Source: Eopsaltria australis (lineage: Eukaryota; Chordata; Aves; Passeriformes; Petroicidae). From it: a stretch of DNA of 64,000 bases. Positions 59,626 to 64,000 of this stretch are shown piece after piece. The stretch's first letter is position 1. Every line of letters starts with the position of its first letter. Both the position numbers and the translations under genes were made by a program. The notes below the pieces were generated by a model. It searched no databases, was not told the DNA's origin, and worked only from the letters and a program-made list of their open reading frames with translations. The stretch covers positions 1,612,001-1,676,000 of the forward strand of contig JAVTVJ010000117.1 of assembly GCA_034509425.1 (NCBI GenBank). Direction: 5' to 3'.

Positions 59626-61784
59626 ACCACCCATACCACGTGGGAATGGTCCCACCTTTTAGTGCTGGTACAGCTCTACTGAAAATCCATTGAATTGCCC
59701 TCTGCCAAAACAAAGGGACAAATCTACCTTTTCCTTCTGTGGATTCACAGGGTGCTGAAATTTTCTCCTCCTCTGTGTAATAATTCTACAGTGCCCCCAT
59801 GTCATTCCCGACTTGCTTTTCTTTATGCATGGATCTCAGCATTGCCTTTCATGATGCAGAGAGAAAGAACTGTTTAATACCTCATATCCCAGCATCTACT
59901 CTTGGTACCTCACTGGGATATTGCCATGGAAACAGGGGAAGTTTGAAATAAAAGCGAATATACTTGCTTTTCTTATTTTTCAGTAGGGACTTCAAAATTT
60001 ACTGCAGTATGAAACAAGCCGTGTGCCATCTGCTTATTGGAAATTGAATGCAAATGTTTCTCTTCTTTCTTCTGGAGCAATAAATCACTGCTATAGTGTA
60101 CCCTCAGAAGCATCCTCAGAGGTGGTGCATGAGTTTTCATGTAGCTTCCTGTTAGGAAGTTAAGGTGATGAGAAATATCCTTGTCCTTCAGCCAGGGATG
60201 GCACAGATAAAGAACAGACTGAACCCAAATGGAAGGCAACATGTACTGGAGACAAGCAGAGCCATGAAACCAGCTGCTGGAACAGAATTTAGGCTCTCTA
60301 AGTCACACAGCCTCCCAGCTATTTTTGGGGAAAGGTAATTTTTTACATATGATAGGACTGTGTAGGAGAGTCTTCACAAACATGCCAGTATCACTTTTTT
60401 CCCTCTGTGGTCATTTTTCTGAGAATCAATTGAGTCAAGCACCACTGAACTGGAGGGCTGAGTCCTCTGTTTGCAGCAGCATGAGGCTCTCAGCTGTTGT
60501 GACTGTGATTTATTCACACTGTCTTCTAATAAGGGGCACAAGAGTATGGTTCTTGATAAAGCCAATGGAGATAAGGAGCTCTAACATCTAGCTCAGATTC
60601 CCTTCTTGTTATGTGCCACAGCAGAGATCTAAATCCATCTTAGGAGGTGGCCAGAAGGAAGATCATCTCTTTTCACATCCTTGATCTCTCTCATTGTATT
60701 GAGATTTCTGCTGAAGAAAACTTTTGTCATAATTTTGAATATTGGTTTTATGACCCGGACACTTGCCTGTCCACAACCTGCCTCTCCAAGGTGGGGTTTT
60801 GTTCATTGCAATGGCATCAGTGTTGTGCTACACAAGGAAATTTCCTGTCACTGGGGGACATAGTCCAAACACACCGCTGAACCCCTGACAGCTTTCAAAG
60901 GGAGTGAAAAGATGGGGCAATGCTGATGAGTGCAGTTGTTTTCTTGCCCCTGATCTCAACAGCCCTTTCCCCAATCAGGGGTTAAAGAGCTTATATCTCT
61001 TTATGCATTTCCACGGACTCAGGTTGGCCGGGACAGGCTGACTTAAAACTTTTCTTTAGGTACAGGGTCACCACTTCCTCTGGAAGCAGAGGGAGCAGCA
61101 CAGCTCCCTAGTTCTTGCGCTGTGCACATAACTCTGCTTCACAAGCAGCTCACGGGGCTGCAGCCTTTGCAGGGCCATCCATCTCCTGTCTGACTTTGCC
61201 TCTCCCAGGGCTGTTGCAGGGGAAAGGTGCTCAGGTAGCAGTAGCAACCAGATTGTGTTTTCTGCTGCTGTTTCTCTGGTAATCAGACAGCTACACTAAT
61301 AATCATGTCCTTACAACCCTGGCTCCTGCTTATCACGGGCTTGTCTGGGAAGGAAAGCCTGCTGTGCCCTGTTCACTCAGCCATCCGTCACTTCGCCGTC
61401 CTCGATGATTAATGTCTCCCTACCTGAGCCTGCACAGCTCTCCCTGGGAGGCTCTGAAGCTGCTGCATGTGCAGTGTTTTGGGCCCACTGGAAGATGTGT
61501 ATAAATGTCTGATCACTGCTAGGTAAGTTCAGGATGCTACAAAAATGTCCACGAGTGACTAAGCTTTGCACAAGATTTAAGTGTGCTTAGATTATGTTTT
61601 ATTTAAACTTCCATGGGCATCAGGTCAAATCTTCCACTGTGCCCATTTGGAGAGACAGATCTGTTGCGTCTGGAGAGGTGTTGTTGATAGTGAGAGGCTA
61701 TATTTAAATATCCATTGTGTCACTGCTGTTCTGTCTATGGGACAAGTCTTGATTGCAGGTGTCTCCTTGTTGCACTGATTCAAA
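59626..61784. other. Unique DNA, no gene recognised
   Basis: No supported exon or repeat family. A somewhat CpG-containing patch lies at 61010-61180 and 61370-61400. Confidence 0.4.
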
Positions 61785-61897
61785 CAGAGCCACAGTCCTG
61801 TTCAGGCTGGGAGGTACTTCAGGATGTCTCTAGCCCAGTCCCCTGCTTAAAACTGGAACAACACTAAAGTCAGACCAAGTTGTTTACAGCTGTTTCC
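61785..61897 (-). mobile_element. Old CR1 LINE fragment, about 110 bp
   Basis: 'ttcaggctgggaggtacttc', 'ctagcccagtcccctgctta', 'aactggaacaacactaaag' and 'tcagaccaagttgttta' follow the order of an old CR1 3' end in reverse. Truncated just before the LTR at 61908. Confidence 0.65.
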
Positions 61898-61907
61898 TCA
61901 TGGGTGC

Positions 61908-62290
61908 TGTGGTGGGTTAATCTTGGCCAAGAGACAAACTCCACTCAGCTGTTCTTCCCTTCTCAACAGGACAAGATCAGGGGAAAAAAATACCCCTACA
62001 AAACCAAACAGAAATCTTGTGGATTGAGATAAAGACAGGGAGATCACTTATCAGTTACTGTCATGGGCAAAGTAGACTGAAACCAAGGTAATTAATTTAT
62101 TGCAAGTCAAAGTAAATTTGAATTATGAGAAACAAACTGGAACAGCATCTTCCCCCCATACCTTTTCCAGTCCTGCCTTCACCTCTTCATTCCCAGCTCC
62201 TGAGGAGAGGAATGGGGCTGAGGTCAGTCCATTACAGCCCCTTTTAGCCACCCTTCACTCCTCACATCTCCCTGCTAGGAGCCTGCTGGA
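61908..62290 (-). mobile_element. Avian ERV LTR fragment, minus strand
   Basis: On the minus strand the element ends ...ttaacccaccaca at 61908. Upstream of that it carries 'gatctccctgtctttatctc' and, further up, a caataaatt polyadenylation signal (about 62095). These match an avian LTR family with a ggtgggttaatcttggc/gacagggagatcac plus-strand signature. It is a different family from the LTRs at 37637 and 42215, although both have the 'tgagataaagacag' block. The U3 end is not clear and may extend beyond 62290. Confidence 0.6.
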
Positions 62291-64000
62291 TTGGTTAAAC
62301 TCTCTTTGGGGTTTGAAACTGTGTTAGAATTGACCCTGTGAAAAGGACTTTGAAGGAATATAATTTCTCATACAACAATTTCCTACAGAGGAATAGGTGG
62401 AATAGAGCAGGCTGGGTAGCTCCCCAGTAAATCTGAGGTAGAATAAATGTCTCCATTTGTCCAGAAGCACACACTCCATCAGAACTGACTGGAAACTCCA
62501 CACAGCATGGCCCTGGGCTGAGGAGAGACCTGAGTCCAGGTTTTACAGCTCACCTGCTATGCAACAGCTCGGTAAGACCCTGACCTCATGATGGATGTGA
62601 ACTCTTGTGCTGTCTCTCCAACTATGGGAACTCTGGAGGGAGCTCAGGAGCACCTCCAGATCATCACTTCCTTCAGCTGTTCCACTAAGGGCCAAGGTAT
62701 ACAAAATATGATGATTTATTTTTTACTGCAAGATGACTGAATCCTTCTCTCTTCAACTCAGTCAGCCCTGGACCACATCAGATAATCTAATGAATCACAG
62801 GGAAGAAATGACAAATTTGAAAATTCATCTGCTAAAAGCTAAAAGAAATTACATGGTCACTCAATGGTGAGACCCTTGATCCCACTATCAGCATGGGATG
62901 GATTTAAATTATCAAAGGAATGCCAAGATCATCTTGAAATTATCCAAGTGCAATCACCACAGAGTGTGTTTGAGATTCTACTTACCAAGGGAGCTCCCAG
63001 AGCTTAAACAGCATCTTGTTCTTCTTGTTAGCAGATCTGCCAGACTTGATTGACTTGTTTGCATTAAGACTCCTGACAAGACCATGTCTGGCAAAGCCCT
63101 TTTGGCCCACAGGCTGTTGCAAGGAGGTGGAGAATGTCCAAAGGACAACAAACACGGCGTGATTTGTGTTCTAGATTCCTCCTTCTCTCTCCATCCCTCT
63201 CCCTGGGGGAGCAGACACTAATCATTGCCTGCAGCACTGGGTGATTAATTTAAATGATTTAGCACCTGGGGATTAACCTTCACACTGAGATCGATGTTTT
63301 GGCTGTTTCCTACATTATTACCCTTACAGCAATTACCTCCCACAGATACTCTCTCTTGTGCTAATGAGCCAGAAGCTATTAGCATCCACATCCACTATCT
63401 ACAGGTTTTGCAGTTGCAGGAGGGTTCTTCCTTGATGACCACAACTTCTGGACAGGTAAATTTACAACATGAATAGAAAAGACTTTTCTGAAGGCATTTC
63501 TGGAAGTTAAAAAGAATAGGGAAAATTGTATTAGTATTATGAAGGGAAGTGTGTCGTGAGCATGAAATCAGATCCGAGGAAAAGAGAATCAGACTCTGTT
63601 AATTGCTGCCCTACCCTCCTATTTCTTTTTTCATCACATCTGTATTCATCTGAGTTCTATCTCAGTGGTGTTGGCTTTTACATTACCACCCATCAGTTTG
63701 TCCCATAGCATCCTACAGGCTCTTGCAACAAAATATGGATTATTTTAACCCATCAGTCCAAATATTCCTCTTGTTTACAGTAATGTAAATTCAATGACTT
63801 GCTGTCAGAATAATTGTGAAATGCAGAGTCCATACCATGTTATTCAGAGCCCGTGCACAGCATAGAGACAGACCAACACAGGAATACAAACTGGGATCAC
63901 TTCTACTGTGCAGTGTTTCACAAGGCCAATGTGCATCTAGAATTGAGGGATTTTGTCTTCCTGTTTCACCTCTGCTCCTTGTCTCCTTTTATCTCTGGGT
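62291..64000. other. Unique DNA, no gene recognised
   Basis: No repeat family or supported exon. The patch at 63190-63420 (gtgattaatttaaatgattt core) resembles a homeodomain-site-rich conserved element, but this is speculative. Confidence 0.4.

Noticed and set aside
1..64000. CRISPR arrays, operons, phage or bacterial defence systems
   Set aside because: No regularly spaced repeats or prokaryotic gene organisation. All evidence points to vertebrate nuclear DNA.

Overview
This window reads as repeat-rich, gene-poor nuclear DNA of a bird, most likely a songbird (passerine). The evidence is about fifteen truncated CR1 LINE copies, several avian-type endogenous retrovirus LTRs, and one tRNA-derived SINE fused to a CR1 tail, of the TguSINE1 type known from passerines. 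No complete protein-coding gene, rRNA, functional tRNA, CRISPR array or bacterial-style operon is present. Most open frames are of chance length, or lie inside CR1 copies or a microsatellite.

Layout. 1-10 kb: unique AT-rich sequence, one CR1 (6.2 kb) and a decayed tandem array with a unit of about 60 bp (7.8-8.1 kb). 10-19 kb: a 33-base poly(A), two abutting CR1s (11.3-11.9 kb), a well-preserved solo LTR with a 6-bp target duplication (12.6-13.2 kb), a plus-strand CR1 running into a 187-base pure-purine microsatellite (14.0-14.4 kb), more CR1s, and an older LTR (16.5-17.1 kb). 19-25.6 kb: a long stretch almost free of repeats that may hold conserved non-coding elements. 25.7-28.4 kb: a long CR1 and an ERVL-like solo LTR with a 5-bp target duplication. 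28.4-37.6 kb: mostly unique, with one convincing small exon candidate on the minus strand (31.4 kb), an ambiguous one (33.6 kb) and a perfect palindrome (32.3 kb). 37.6-38.6 kb: an LTR interrupted by both a SINE and a CR1. 40.5-41.1 kb: the best coding signal, a minus-strand exon-like segment encoding a membrane-spanning helix, with a second possible exon upstream. 42-48.5 kb: another copy of the interrupted LTR family, three CR1s, a CpG/AP-1-rich patch, and a direct duplication of about 280 bp. 48.5-64 kb: mostly unique DNA with old CR1 fragments, short trinucleotide repeats and one more LTR.

If the minus-strand exon candidates at 31-41 kb are real, they would be pieces of one or two lineage-specific or fast-evolving genes; I could not name any. 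Thirteen of fifteen CR1 copies are inserted in minus orientation, which would fit the intron of a plus-strand transcript, but this is inference. Repeat assignments rest on recognising family sequence by eye. Exon calls rest on splice signals plus open frame and carry modest confidence.
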